Assembly: GCA_029448655.1 (NCBI GenBank)
Contig: JACCLO010000016.1
Coordinates: 372,001-436,000 of the forward strand
Direction: 5' to 3'
DNA: 64,000 nucleotides
Origin: Wolfiporia cocos
Taxonomy: Eukaryota; Basidiomycota; Agaricomycetes; Polyporales; Phaeolaceae
Shown: positions 22,381-33,700 of the stretch, in pieces
How the letters are laid out: each line of letters begins with the position of its first letter
Position numbering within the stretch: the first letter of the stretch is position 1
The notes under the pieces: generated by a model
Told to the model about the DNA's origin: nothing
What the model saw: the letters and a program-made list of their open reading frames with translations, nothing else
Databases searched by the model: none
Translations under genes and position numbers: made by a program

Positions 22381-25093
22381 ATGCCTCGCGATGCATCAAG
22401 GGACAATCAGCAAAGGCACTATTTACACTCTATCGCTAGCAGGCTGCCACCATTGGGGTCTGCCAGGGCTACAGTGGCACGAAGTTCTTTGCACATCAGT
22501 GCCCATCGCCACAGTATCTCGTCACATCGCCGCCCTCTTGTTCAGCCCAAGGCTGAGCCATCGCATCCTAGTATCCAGATCTCAACACCAACAGGCAGCT
22601 CGATGGGCAATGGTCTTTCGCAATCTGCCGCGTCAGAACCGGTTCCTATGTCAGTATATAACCCCCAAATTCGTGCCAGCCCACGCTTTGGCAATGTACA
22701 GCTCAGTTCAGAAGTGACAGTCCCCCCTCTGCCACTGCCAACGGATGCACAAATCGATCGCGCTATAGGTGCCACTGTTCCGCAAGCGCGCTCTGAGTTG
22801 ATGGGTTCCTGTATGCTCGCGCCACACGGGACGCAGGACACCACCACCCAGGCGAATGTTACCTCTCCTCGGCTCTCTTCTAACAACATGCGCTCTCCTT
22901 TGTCGTTATCTCAAGACACGCATATGAATGGTCCGGGAAATGCTGCTGGCATACGTCGACAGCCCGTCGACCCGCCATCTGCTCCGACTCCCCTGCGGTC
23001 ACCTCTCAATGCACCGATGATTTTGTCGACGACTAGGACCTCCGCGCAGCCAATGCAAGGGGTTGCCTCTCGCGACGCCCAATCAAATGTACTAGGCTGC
23101 GCCACTGCGTCACTCCCGAACACCACGCCTAGGGGCTTACCTCAGGACGCACAAAGCGATCAAGTGGCGAGGGCTCCTCTCTCACATCCAGATCTCCAGT
23201 CTACGGATGTAACTTCGCTTGCACCTCAAACCCAGCACCTCGGTATCAGGTTTACAGTTCCTGCAGTGCCTGAACTTGACAGCGTCTGGCAAGCTGATCA
23301 GCGCAGTACTCCTGTACCGCCTCCCCATATGATGGACGTCGACCCTGTCTCTACACAGTTTGAGCGGCTCGCTGTGATGCCGAGCGCCTCGAGCATGGTC
23401 TCGCCTCTGCGATTGCATCCCGTAACCACGGCTGAGACCTCGTCTCTCATGAATGTTAACTTAGCCCCGGTGGACCCTAGGCGAATCGCCATCGCGGACC
23501 CTAGGCGGCGTCCCGCGCTCAGTTCTTCAACGATAACTTTATCACAGCAAGAGCAGTCGTCACTGGGCTCTCTTGACCATTCTCAGATGGTAGTCGATTC
23601 AGTCTCAGCAGACCCTCGGCGTCCTGCAGCGGACTCTCCGAGGATCTCCTTTGCGCATGAGGGTCGATCAACACATGTTGACGGGGCTCAACGTATGGAT
23701 GCTGACCCTGTTTCGGTAGATCCTAGACGTCGACTTACGTGTCCGAAAACAACGCATGACGCTCCTTCCAAGCAAGCATGTCCAGCAGCAGAAATTAGGG
23801 AGTCTTCGTGCATGATTGTTGATCAAGCCACCGGAAACCCCAGGCGCCCTCTGCCGCAACCCTTGAATGAGCTTTTGCCGCAGCATAGGCGGTCACCGTC
23901 CGTCCCTACAACGTCGCAAATGAACATCGACTCCACAGCATTGCATTCAAGGCGCCCTACCTTGGAACTGGCTTCCCAGCAGCGAACTCAGTCAGTATGA
24001 TTGTCGAGATTTCCCCGCGCTCGATTGAGAATTCTGACTCATGTAAGCTTAGGCACCGGAACCCGCAGCACGATTCCCAGAAAACAAGTATGCTGCAGCA
24101 ACCACAGATTATGTCGGCCGCACAGTCATTTCAAATGAACGTGAATTCGACCAAGGCGGCTAGCCAGAGCTTGGCCATGAACAACGACTTACCAATGGAT
24201 ATCATACTACCGCCTAAATGTCAATCAGCCGGTACTACACATGGAGCGTCCCTTAATGAGTGCATGCAGCCGAAGCCCTCGCCGACTCCCTCGTACGATG
24301 CGTCAGCCTCCCTCAGTCCCCAAATCAGCCTGCGATCAGACGTGCGAAGGGTTCTACCGGGAACATTCGTTATCTTCAAGCTTGACCTCAACTGGCTACT
24401 CAAGGGATTTTCCGCAGGATGCCATCTGCCCAGGACTGAGTACGACTATCTGCGGTCAACGCTACAAGCGCACGTCGGCCTTGTCACAGAGGCCAAAATA
24501 CGCTTAGCACCAAGCGGCAAAGCAGTCGAGTACCTCGTCCTCAAATTTGTCAGTAGCATATCGCCACCGTCGCCCGCCCCCCAGAACCATTGGCTTGAAG
24601 TCGGGCGCGGACCTGGCCCTGGACTTCCGCTCCAAAATGATATGATCTTCCCATTCCCTGGGATGAAACAGTGGACGTCGACTGGGGCCACTGTGTTTGT
24701 AACGGAATGCAATGAATCCAGCTCGTCGCATGACTACGTACTAACGGGAACTGCCCTTGAACAAGTGCAAGAGCGTATTGCGCAAGACAATCTAGGTACT
24801 GTCGCAAACTGTGGGGACTTGACTACGACACAGACAGTGGCAGCACCCGCATTTAGTCCCGGACAGGCCGAGACACAGCCTATTGCGCCCCCCGTACGAA
24901 TTTGGAAGGACATCAGGAAGTGGCCACTGCACCCGAATAGTCCATCCGCCTTCGAGCGAGAACAAGAACTGGTCGATAGGTGAGTTCCTCGAATCGAACG
25001 GGGTCGGAGCGTCGTATAATCTGTCTTCTCAGCCTCATCAAGCTTCACGTAGCTCGAAATACGCAAGTCTCCTATGTGAGGCCGCAGCCCTGA
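22381..25093 (+). CDS. large disordered protein with recurring DPRR motif and conserved-looking C-terminal domain
   Basis: Exons 22381-23990, 24053-24979 and 25033-25093 give about 865 residues. Junction 1 uses GTCAGT...CTTAG and junction 2 GTGAGT...CTCAG; both restore frame. Residues 1-560 are rich in Ser, Pro, Thr and Gln. From about residue 320 a unit of roughly Met-x-Val/Ile-Asp-x-x-Ser-x-Asp-Pro-Arg-Arg recurs about six times at irregular 25-45-residue spacing (for example MDADPVSVDPRR). The C-terminal 250 residues have a folded look, with RRVLPGTFVIFKLDLNWLLK and EYDYLRSTLQAHVGLVTEAK. I do not recognise the family. The repeats resemble short linear binding motifs, so a scaffold or nuclear regulator is possible, but this is inference. 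Confidence 0.75.
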
Positions 25094-25375
25094 GCGCATC
25101 CGTGACAAGAGATGCTGTTCGTGAAACAGCGTCGATGGTGTCTCACCCGGTGGTTGGATCCCGTGAACCCTTGATATGGGCAATTTAGTTGTCGCTTATA
25201 GAAATGTATATCGTCCACTGTTATCAATTCTGTAAGCCTTCTTGCCGTTTCTTCTTTGTACAACTGCGGAGCAATATATGTTTTTCATGCACTTATAAAC
25301 TGCGCGCCTGAGAAAATGTGTTCAATTCGACACTGACGTTCAATTGCCTCGTTTGTTCGCAATATTGAAATGGGA

Positions 25376-27306
25376 TTACGCCTGCCTGCGGGAAATACTC
25401 GTGCGCGTCCTCGTCTTGCCTCCGGCACCTTTCTTCGGCGGGGGTGGACTATCCGTCTCATCTAACTCTTCTCTCGTTCTCGTCGTTCCCTCTCTTGTTC
25501 GCGTCGTGCCCCTCGCTCTCGTCTGGTCGCGCCCTTTGGTCGCGTCCTTGTCGATAGGCTTCCAATCCGCGAACTTTCTTCGACAGGCATTGCTCCCCAT
25601 TTCAAGATATTCCTCCCTTGTCACGACGCGCTGAGCGAACTCGGGCGTCCTGGCGAAAGCCACAGCGGACCGGTACGCTTCCAGGATTGGACTTGATAAT
25701 CAAGGGCCGGTTCGGCATTCAGATCTTGAACTCAAACGGAAGGAGGAGGGACAGTCGGCTTACTCGTTTGAAAGGTAAATTGACACCTCGCAATCATTGG
25801 GTGCAAGGGAGCGCAATTCATTGTGTCTGACAGCCAAAGTGCTCGGTACGTATCATTCAACCTGCAGACAGGAGACGCCAGGGACTTACAGCCGCTCGCA
25901 AAATCCGGGAAACTTGGCGTTTCCACCTATTAATCCGATATGCGCCCAAAACATTCCTTGCAGGTCTTTTGGCAGCAGAGCCACGCTGCTTGCCACGGCA
26001 GATGCCACACCCAATTGCTCCAGTCCTGTCACCACAGCGGATCGCCCCAGTCGAGCTTGAGAAGAATTCTCGACTATTAACCGAATTCAATCACCTATAT
26101 CATCAGGGCGAAAGATAATCTCCGGGACTGTGAACCTTTCATTATTCATATACATTACTTGGGCAGCTTCGGGCAGCGCTTCGCCCGCCTGTCGAATGCG
26201 TCCGGAGCGATTGATCGAGAAGTCTGGAAGAATGTATTCTTGCACAATGGGATTTCGCTTTGGATCCGTGCTATCGGCAAATAGTAGAATGGTAGTGCTG
26301 AGGACAGGTGCGAGACATACCGAGTAGTCTCCATGTCCTTCTTGAGGTCCGTCGCTACGTAACAGCATGATTCCTTGATATCGTTGATGATATGTGTCTC
26401 GTCCATCATATTCCACTGACGAAATGAAGCGAGTTCTTTCAATTGGTTCGTCAGCAATTTTCCGCCCACGTCCAGTCTAAGCAGGAGATCAGTCCTTCCA
26501 TATACCTACAATGTCCGCCGGATATACCGCTTAACCGCTTTCCATACAACGGCGCCATTGAGAATAGGGACTATATGCGTGAAGCTGAACCCCGAGTCTA
26601 TTACAAGAAGACATTCCGGTGAAGTGGAGTTGACAGAATTGAAAATCTCGCTGTATGAGAGCAGAGATGCAGCTATGAGTTGAAATCACGTCAGCAGAGC
26701 ATAATACTTGCCTAATCGATGTGGTCCTTACGGGTACACCGATAATACGACTGAAATTCGTACTCTTCAAACACGAATTGGTCGTATACTTCCTGTATGT
26801 TAGGAAGGTTAAAGTATGGTTCCGTGATCAAGAGATTCGACTCGGAAGTATCGACCTACGACGCGCCATCAGTTAGCCGTCGTTAGCGCATATAGAGTGT
26901 AATAACTTGCCTCTAGGCAGTCGTTCGAGAACATGCCATCCCATATAGCCTTTTCAGCGTCCCAGTCTACAATGTACCCCTTTAACTCTGTCAACAAGTT
27001 CTCTACTATACCATTTGCGCTTACAAGAGCGCAATGTTGCATACCTTCTCGAAGGGTCGCCGATAATGCAGCGAGGAGTAGTCCCGGCAGTTCCCTAATT
27101 CATGCCCAATATACGTTGTCTTATCGCCCTTCGACCGTACGATGGCGTTAGTAATCACTCTGAACTGTGTTAGCAAACGCGGCCGTAGGTCCGGGGACAC
27201 GCTCGCCGTCTCACCTCGGATTCGCGTCATGGACGCCCATCACCCCGGCCTTGATCGTGGAAGCGCCATTGTCCGCTACGACGGTGGCCGACTTCCTCAG
27301 GGTCAT
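25376..27306 (-). CDS. ARP6: actin-related protein 6 (SWR1 chromatin-remodelling complex subunit)
   Basis: ARP6 is a core subunit of the SWR1 complex, which deposits histone H2A.Z. It starts at ATG 27306 ([20 protein letters not shown]). Diagnostic pieces in order are [20 protein letters not shown], the segment [20 protein letters not shown], then [21 protein letters not shown], a [15 protein letters not shown] segment, [19 protein letters not shown] and [15 protein letters not shown]. The actin fold is complete to FADW near the end. Multiple introns; one (26856-26910) has a GC donor (GCAAGT). After the actin fold about 55 extra residues (RTRE-rich, then PPPPKK) form a basic low-complexity tail not expected in the family. 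It is divergent from the TANGO2-type gene. Confidence 0.93.
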
Positions 27307-27961
27307 TTTGTTTTCCGAGTCAAATCAATGGCCTCGATGATTTTGCCAGTCGGGCATTGAGCAAGTTCCGAGTGCAAAGGCCGGAATTAGCCGCCGTGAA
27401 GTCGAAGTCCTTCAAAGGCGCTCGCAAGCCTCGTGGACCCGACGCGGTCCCGGTAGGGCTATGCCGCGGCAGGTTTTTCTGCGAACCAGGAGCTTTAAGT
27501 GCGGTAGTGGTTGCCTACGGATCAGCAGAAAACATGCAACATTCAAGCTTTGCTCGGACCTTGCAGAAAGACTCGAAGCTGTTGGCTCCGATCAGTCATC
27601 ATCTGAGTCAGCTCACCGCGACGCACAGTGGTCGGTAAATGAACCGTCTTTACGTATCTGCCTCGTATTACCCTGCTAAGGTCGCGCATCCGGGCCGCAT
27701 TGAGCAGTGTCAATCCGTAATCAGAACTAGCAACGCAATCAAACATAGACGCTACAATACCAATTCTGTTAGGAGTCATCCAGATATCGGCCTCCCATCG
27801 CGACATCTGAATTAGATCCGAGTAATAGCTGCTCCGGACGAACGTGGTTTTACAACACAACCCAAGCTGAGGTGAGGACAGCATATGCTCAGGGACCCTG
27901 ATTTCACATGACACCAATGCTAACCGATGAAGCAGTATAATCTCTCGACATTAGCACTGCG
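27307..27961. promoter_or_regulatory. divergent promoter region between ARP6 and TANGO2-family gene
   Basis: 655 bp between opposite-strand ATGs. Frames of about 90-125 codons occur on both strands here (27357-27638 +, 27543-27917 -) but lack motifs and overlap each other, so I do not call them. Confidence 0.4.
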
Positions 27962-29057
27962 ATGTGCGTCGCATTCTGGTCCTTGGAGCATCCCAATTAT
28001 GCATTGTGCGTGGAGCATCTACCTCGGTGTCGGTATTTGTTCTCAGACGAAGATAATCAACGCAGGATCCTGTGCAGCAATCGAGACGAGTATTTATCCA
28101 GGCCAACTAGCAATGCACATTTCCATTCTTTCGACAGCTCAGACTCCGACCGTCTTGACGGCGGAAGCGTGTTATCCGGCCGAGATCTCCTAGCCGGGGG
28201 GACTTGGGCAGGTATCAACCGCAAGGGAAGAGTGGCAATTCTGTACGCCATGTGTTACTGCTCGGCGACACCATTTTTCGGTACTGAGAGCTCCACAGTA
28301 CCAATATTACGGAACCTCCCAAAAAGTACAGCTCTTCGAGAGGTACCCTGACATCGTCTTTTCTATTGCCAAAGACACCGTCCGCTACCTTCCGAAGCGA
28401 GGTCGAGGCCATAGTCGCTCAGCCCGCGAAGTTCGCTGGTTTCAACCTGCTCTTGCTTTCTGTCCGACCAGCCGAGACGGAGGGCGAACAGACCTTGGCT
28501 CTCGATGCTGCGTTCGTGACGAATTCCGGCGGAGGTGGTCCAATCACCGCTCGTGAGTTATCTGACGAAGAAAGACGCTGTGGTGGTATGTCCAATGGTA
28601 TCGATCGTCAGGGGGCCAGTGAGTGGCCAAAGGTCAAACATGGAACTCGGGCAATGCAGGAAGTCCTCGATTCCGTGCCAGAAGATGTGGATGAGGGAGA
28701 GCTTGTAGAGCGTCTGTTTAATTTACTGTCGTGGGTTTCTACTTATGCTATCTCTCGCATGCTTCGGTCTTGTCCTAATATTGGATGTTCTTAAGTTGGA
28801 AGAGCGATCCTGCTCCAGTTGACCGCTCGACGCTGCGGAACACCATCCAGGTGGAGCCCCTTGCAGTTAACCACTCTTCGGAACAATCTATCCAAGAATT
28901 TTACGGCACTCGCCTGTCCACAATCATCCTTATGGATAGAGATGGAAACGTACTGTTCATCGAGAGAGATATATGGATGTTAAGCTCAGACGGTGATGTC
29001 ACGAAAGCAGATGCCAAGAGCGAGCGTGTGTTTCGCTTTTGCATAGACCAGCAATGA
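27962..29057 (+). CDS. TANGO2-family (NRDE) protein
   Basis: Family members are implicated in Golgi organisation, lipid and heme handling; the biochemical role is unsettled. Exons 27962-28242, 28299-28730 and 28796-29057 give 324 residues. The N-terminus MCVAFW, followed by the signature CSNRDEYLSRPT and the GRDLLAGGTWAGINRKGRVA segment, is typical. The spliced junction gives AILTNITEPPK and the SSSRGTL motif. Later blocks include FAGFNLLLLS, MSNGI and the C-terminal YGTRLSTIILMDRDGNVLFI. Intron 1 is GTACGC...ACAG and intron 2 GTGGGT...TAAG, both fixing the frame. No signal peptide. Confidence 0.92.
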
Positions 29058-29288
29058 CCCATACAGTGAGCCAGCTACCGGTGTGATCTATGTAGAGAGT
29101 ACAATAGATATGTCTAAGAGTACACCAGCACAAAGTCGAAACATGGTATGCAAGATCGGATCAAGCCGTACATACGGAGGCATGACTCTACTGGCGTGAG
29201 ACTCATGAAGTCCATTGTCCCCGAAGTGAAAAAAGCAACGATGGTCCCCGTCGCACATATGTATAAGAGGTTACGGACCAATGTACGT

Positions 29289-30769
29289 TTACGTGATGTG
29301 GTATGGCTTCTGGTAGACACCCTGTTCTCCGGCCGATACTGAGTAATATGCGTCATACTCGCTGGGATTGGCAATAGCTGGCCAAGTTTGGATAGACGTC
29401 CCCAGACTGGAATGGCTCGATGTCGACGTCGGTGACATGACTTCGCTATCCGTGGGAGTTGGTAAAGCTTCGTATGCGTTCTCAGCGGTATATCCCGAGT
29501 GGGTCACGCTACAATAGCCGTATATAATCAGCAAGTCACCGGGAGCGGAAAAGCCATTTGATACATACTGCATTAGATCGTCAAGCTCCAGGATCCGACC
29601 GAGAACAGCACAGTCGTGCTGAGAATGGTGCTCCGGCAACTGCCTCAGCTGTTGTGAAGCGCTATGGAGCTGGTTGAGGAGTGCGACATAAATGTGAGTG
29701 ACCGCAGGGTTGCTGAAGCATGGACAAGAGGTTTGCATAGTGCTGGCGTCGTATGTGGGCCGGGTATACGAATGTTGGCTGTAGCTGTCGCCATTGGATT
29801 GAACGGTGTTCTCTAAATGTCGTGCAGTGCCGTAGCCTAGCGGCGAGTTCGAAGACGACGACGAGTAATACGCCGTTGAGTCAGAAGGTGGCGACGAAGG
29901 AACGCTATGGGTGTGGTTGTGGGCGTTATCTCGATAGTAAGTCTCTGAGATGAGCTGGGCCTCCGAAGGGAAGGTGGATGGGGCAGAGGCAATGTGGTAG
30001 AGCTGCGGTCGAGAAAGGTCGATACTCTGCTCTGACTTGACCGCAGCCGAAGTCTCCAAGAGACCATCGCGCCTGCCCTTCTGATATTGAGACTGGGGAC
30101 GCTTGGTTGAGCGAGAGTGCCATTTCTCATTCGCGTCTCCGTCGCAATAGTTGGGCTCTGCCCATCGGGGGTGTGGTTTCCCTAGGTTCGATCGTGAGCA
30201 CCGGTCATTACCCATGGCAATGGAGAACCCTACCCCGGAGTTCTCTGACAAGACTTTCAAGCTCCGCGATCCTGTTCCGGAGGCGAGTGGTTTCGTCGAT
30301 ATTCGGGTCATCGCTATGAGCGATTGGCACATGTCAGATATGTGTCGAAATCCATATTGAAATGGCGTACCGAAGAGCAGGGTCATCGACCTCATAGACA
30401 CATAGTCCAGTCTAGAAGTGAAACTGCTTAGTCATGCGCCGTGACATACAGTCTAGGGTCATACCAGTCCAAGTTGAATGCACCTCTGACATGGACGTTT
30501 GCGATCACACTAGTGGACATACTCATATTGGTGAGCTGCATCTCCATGACATCCAGGATGCTCGTACCTTTCGCTTGGATGTATGGCAATTCAAGCAAGA
30601 CTGAGTGGTCCTGTTGCGCCGCCTCGAATATATGTGAGCATTACATCGAACGATGAGCTACCAAGAATACCCACCTCTTGCGGTGATCAATGTCGAGGCC
30701 TAGATCGAAGTCCATGATTTCTCCCTTAAACTGCAGAGGTGATAGCTGTGTGCTGGACTCGAGGCTCAT
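29289..30769 (-). CDS. Zn(II)2Cys6 fungal-type transcription factor
   Basis: Many short exons were assembled from splice sites. The start is ATG 30769 (MSLESSTQLSPLQFKGEIMD). The DNA-binding zinc cluster is encoded across two introns: CLNCHTSKRK, then CDRKRPCQRCIQLGL, then TGLCVYEVDDPALR, giving all six cysteines. Next come DDPNIDETTRLRNRIAELES and LVRELRG, a short coiled coil, then KPHPRWAE. The C-terminal half is Ser/Tyr-rich with a CPCFSNPAVTHIYVALLNQL segment. The stop is at 29289. One intron (29509-29568) is 60 nt, free of stops and divisible by three, so retention would give a longer isoform. Target genes are unknown. Only the downstream two thirds is visible as one open frame; the zinc cluster appears after splicing. 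Confidence 0.88.
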
Positions 30770-33700
30770 AGCAGTGTGATGGGAATGGCCGGGACGAGAT
30801 GGATTGTAGTACTTATGCACCTGCAGGCGTCATATATAAACGCCAGCCAGTGGCTTCGAAGCTCATCAATTGATCTAAGCATATAGCGAGTAATTGAGAT
30901 CGCAACGGGGCTGTACCGAAACGGGTCGGCTTGCGGATGCATCTCTGTCCCTATCTGGCTTCTTGACATTCTCTGGGCAGTACTCGCGCTGCCTAGGTCA
31001 GAACTGGCGTCTTTATGCAGCGTGACATAACGTGCGAGTCAGGGAACTTTTAAGTGTACAAAAATGGCAGAAGAAGATATGATTTATGGCTGTGGGCCGC
31101 CTGTCGAGATGCATGGAATAATGCTATCGCCCAGGTACCAACATGGGAAGCGTCTCATCCCAGCTACACAGAACAGAACTTTCTTCAGACTCTGGATACG
31201 CGGACGTGACTCCACTTATACCTGCGTAATACCATACATTTTTAATTTCGCTTCGTGATTGAGGAAAGCGCCACGGCCACTGGACCCCGGGACAGCGCCG
31301 GCTACCCTCAATCTGGCCCGGATCTTCGTTATTCTATCGAATTATACGTTATACATAGGGAAGTATGGCTGCACACCGTTACCACGGTCCACGGCTCTCA
31401 GGCAGCATATATCCTATTGCTTGCAAAGTTCGGCTTAGAAATGTGCCCAGCGGCGAGTCCTCGAGCAGAGAAGAAGAAGCGTGTCCGGCCAGGGTCAAAT
31501 TCCAGATTTGACGCGAGGCGCCTAGACGAACGAGACCGCGACAGTCCGGTAGACGTGCGCTGCCATAGGCTGCCAGGCGGACGGCACGACTTTCCGCTTT
31601 CCGCCATAGAACACGCTGGACCAGTATCTCCGGACGGCGAGGAGCGGATGCGGAAAACAGTGGATTCCGATGGCGTACACAGAGGTCAACGGCGTCTCCG
31701 GGGGCGTGATGGTCATTGGCCTGCCGGTCAGCATGCAGTTGGCAGGGGCACCCGCCGCGATTGGTTTCGCTTACATGCCCGCAATGACGTTCAAAGGAGG
31801 TACATCAGCGTTGTGTGATGCTTCACTACGTGGTGCTCCTGAGGAAGCCGACGGAGGACAAGAACATGGGGCGGTGCTGGCGCGTACGCCAAAGGTGTAT
31901 ATTAAGAAATGGCTCGAAATGGCACGTTTTCGCATAGGCTGATATGGAAGGGAAGAGGAGTCAGCTATACATCCGAGGAGGAGAGAACACCGACGGTTCG
32001 TTCTCGTACCGGTTCCGCGTGAAGTCGGTTGAAATGCGAAAAGGAATCGCCCTGCCCTTTGGCAGACATCTAGAGGCTATCTTGGAAGCGGGCACGGTTC
32101 AGGCTGACAAGCCAATGCCAAGAGTAAGAAGGCCCTTGATCCCCCCGCGGTCCCAGGCCACACTGACTGTCCCGATCGGTCTGATCACTGTGTGTCAAGG
32201 CCTGCGATTATGGGGTAGATATGACTGGACTTTCGTGATATCCGGTCATGAGGATCACCGTTGCTCGGTAGACCAGCCATTCATTCGAGCGTGGCGTTTG
32301 ATACGTCCGCGAGAGTTATGCCCTGTGCGCGAGGGAAAGAGTGGGCGGCAGAGGGAGATGCGCCCAATGGGATGTACTCCGATTTGGCAGGAAGATACAG
32401 TTTCGATTTGAACGCTCCAACTTACCACACGAGAAGAAAGTTTCCCCGAGGCAAATGCCAAAGGTTCAGTGGCAAAAAGCCATCAGCTTTGAAATTCCGA
32501 GGTCATGCTGCTTCAGGTGCGTGATGCTCCAGCGGAACGAATTGGTTTTTGGAAATGCTCAGTGGCTAGGACGATGCCGGCAACCACCCGGGCGCTGTAT
32601 TTAGTGTGGAGGGATTGGAATGATCCGAACGATGACAACGAGGACAGGTGATGATTGTCCGCAGATTTTCATGCTGCTGATGCCGCACCATGGATCTGGC
32701 AGAGGCGATGGCCAACTTTTGTCTCGGCTGGACAGAAACAGCCTAATGACAGTGCTGGCATCGACTGATGGCAGGGGCCGCCTAAGCCTACCTGGACCGA
32801 CGCTAAGACCCTTGAACAGCACGCGTGGATTGCCGCCAGGCCACGAGCTGATTCTGGCACGGAAGTGCCTCCCCCCCAGCGTCGTTCATGCCGGAAAAGG
32901 CTCGCTGAGTGCCATCAGTGCAATTCCGCATGGGCGCACCAGATGTAATCGGCGAGGATGTGATCAACCTCGAGGCAGGGGCCAGCCACCGATTTAGTCT
33001 GGGAACATGAACACAACATGCAAAGCCCAGATGACCTAGACGGCGATACGGCGAGCTCTGCGGACATGCAATCCAGGGATCCGCTGCGATTGCAGAATCA
33101 ATTCAGTCGGAAAGGCTGCTCGGTCACGCGAGACTTTGGCCTTGCTTGCAAGGTGGCGCAGCCTCCGAGTCCTGATTCGTCAGCCCCGCGAGACTGCGCT
33201 CGCCTCGTAAGCAGTCATGTACCGTGTCCGCGAGTTCACCGTGTAATTGCTGCCGCCGGACTCACGCACTAGCGTGGGCAGGATCGGGCCCGGAGGACTC
33301 TTGGAGGATTGAAAAATACAAATTCTTATCTGACACCCATCTCAGAAGTAATACACCCGAACGCCCGTAGATGATTGCATCTGCTTTGGTTTCTATGTAT
33401 GTAGGATAGGACGCGCTACCAGCTATCGCTTGTTGTAGCACATACGCATTGGCAGTGGCCGGACGGCTTCCCACAAGGGACCAAACGCTGTTCCGCGATA
33501 CTGTCACTGCCTGTGACGCGGCAACTGTGTACGGTATGTTCTTGCTCCCTTGTAGCGTCTGACTTTCCATCATCCAGATCGTATTTACATGTCGCGACTG
33601 TTATTTATTCCCGCGGCGGTTTCGCCGCATCGGCCACCGGTCCCATATGCCATCAATTCTAAGTCCCTGTCAGATGCTTCTATGTCGGTGCTTCAATGTC

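Noticed and set aside
22381..25093. Frameshift between two overlapping frames at about 24000
   Set aside because: A GTCAGT...CTTAG intron (23991-24052) with a CTGAC branch point joins the frames exactly, so no frameshift is needed.
32660..32720. Metallo-beta-lactamase-like string MPHHGS
   Set aside because: No other metal-binding motif of the family lies nearby, and the same bases fit better as an intron between two exon-like pieces.
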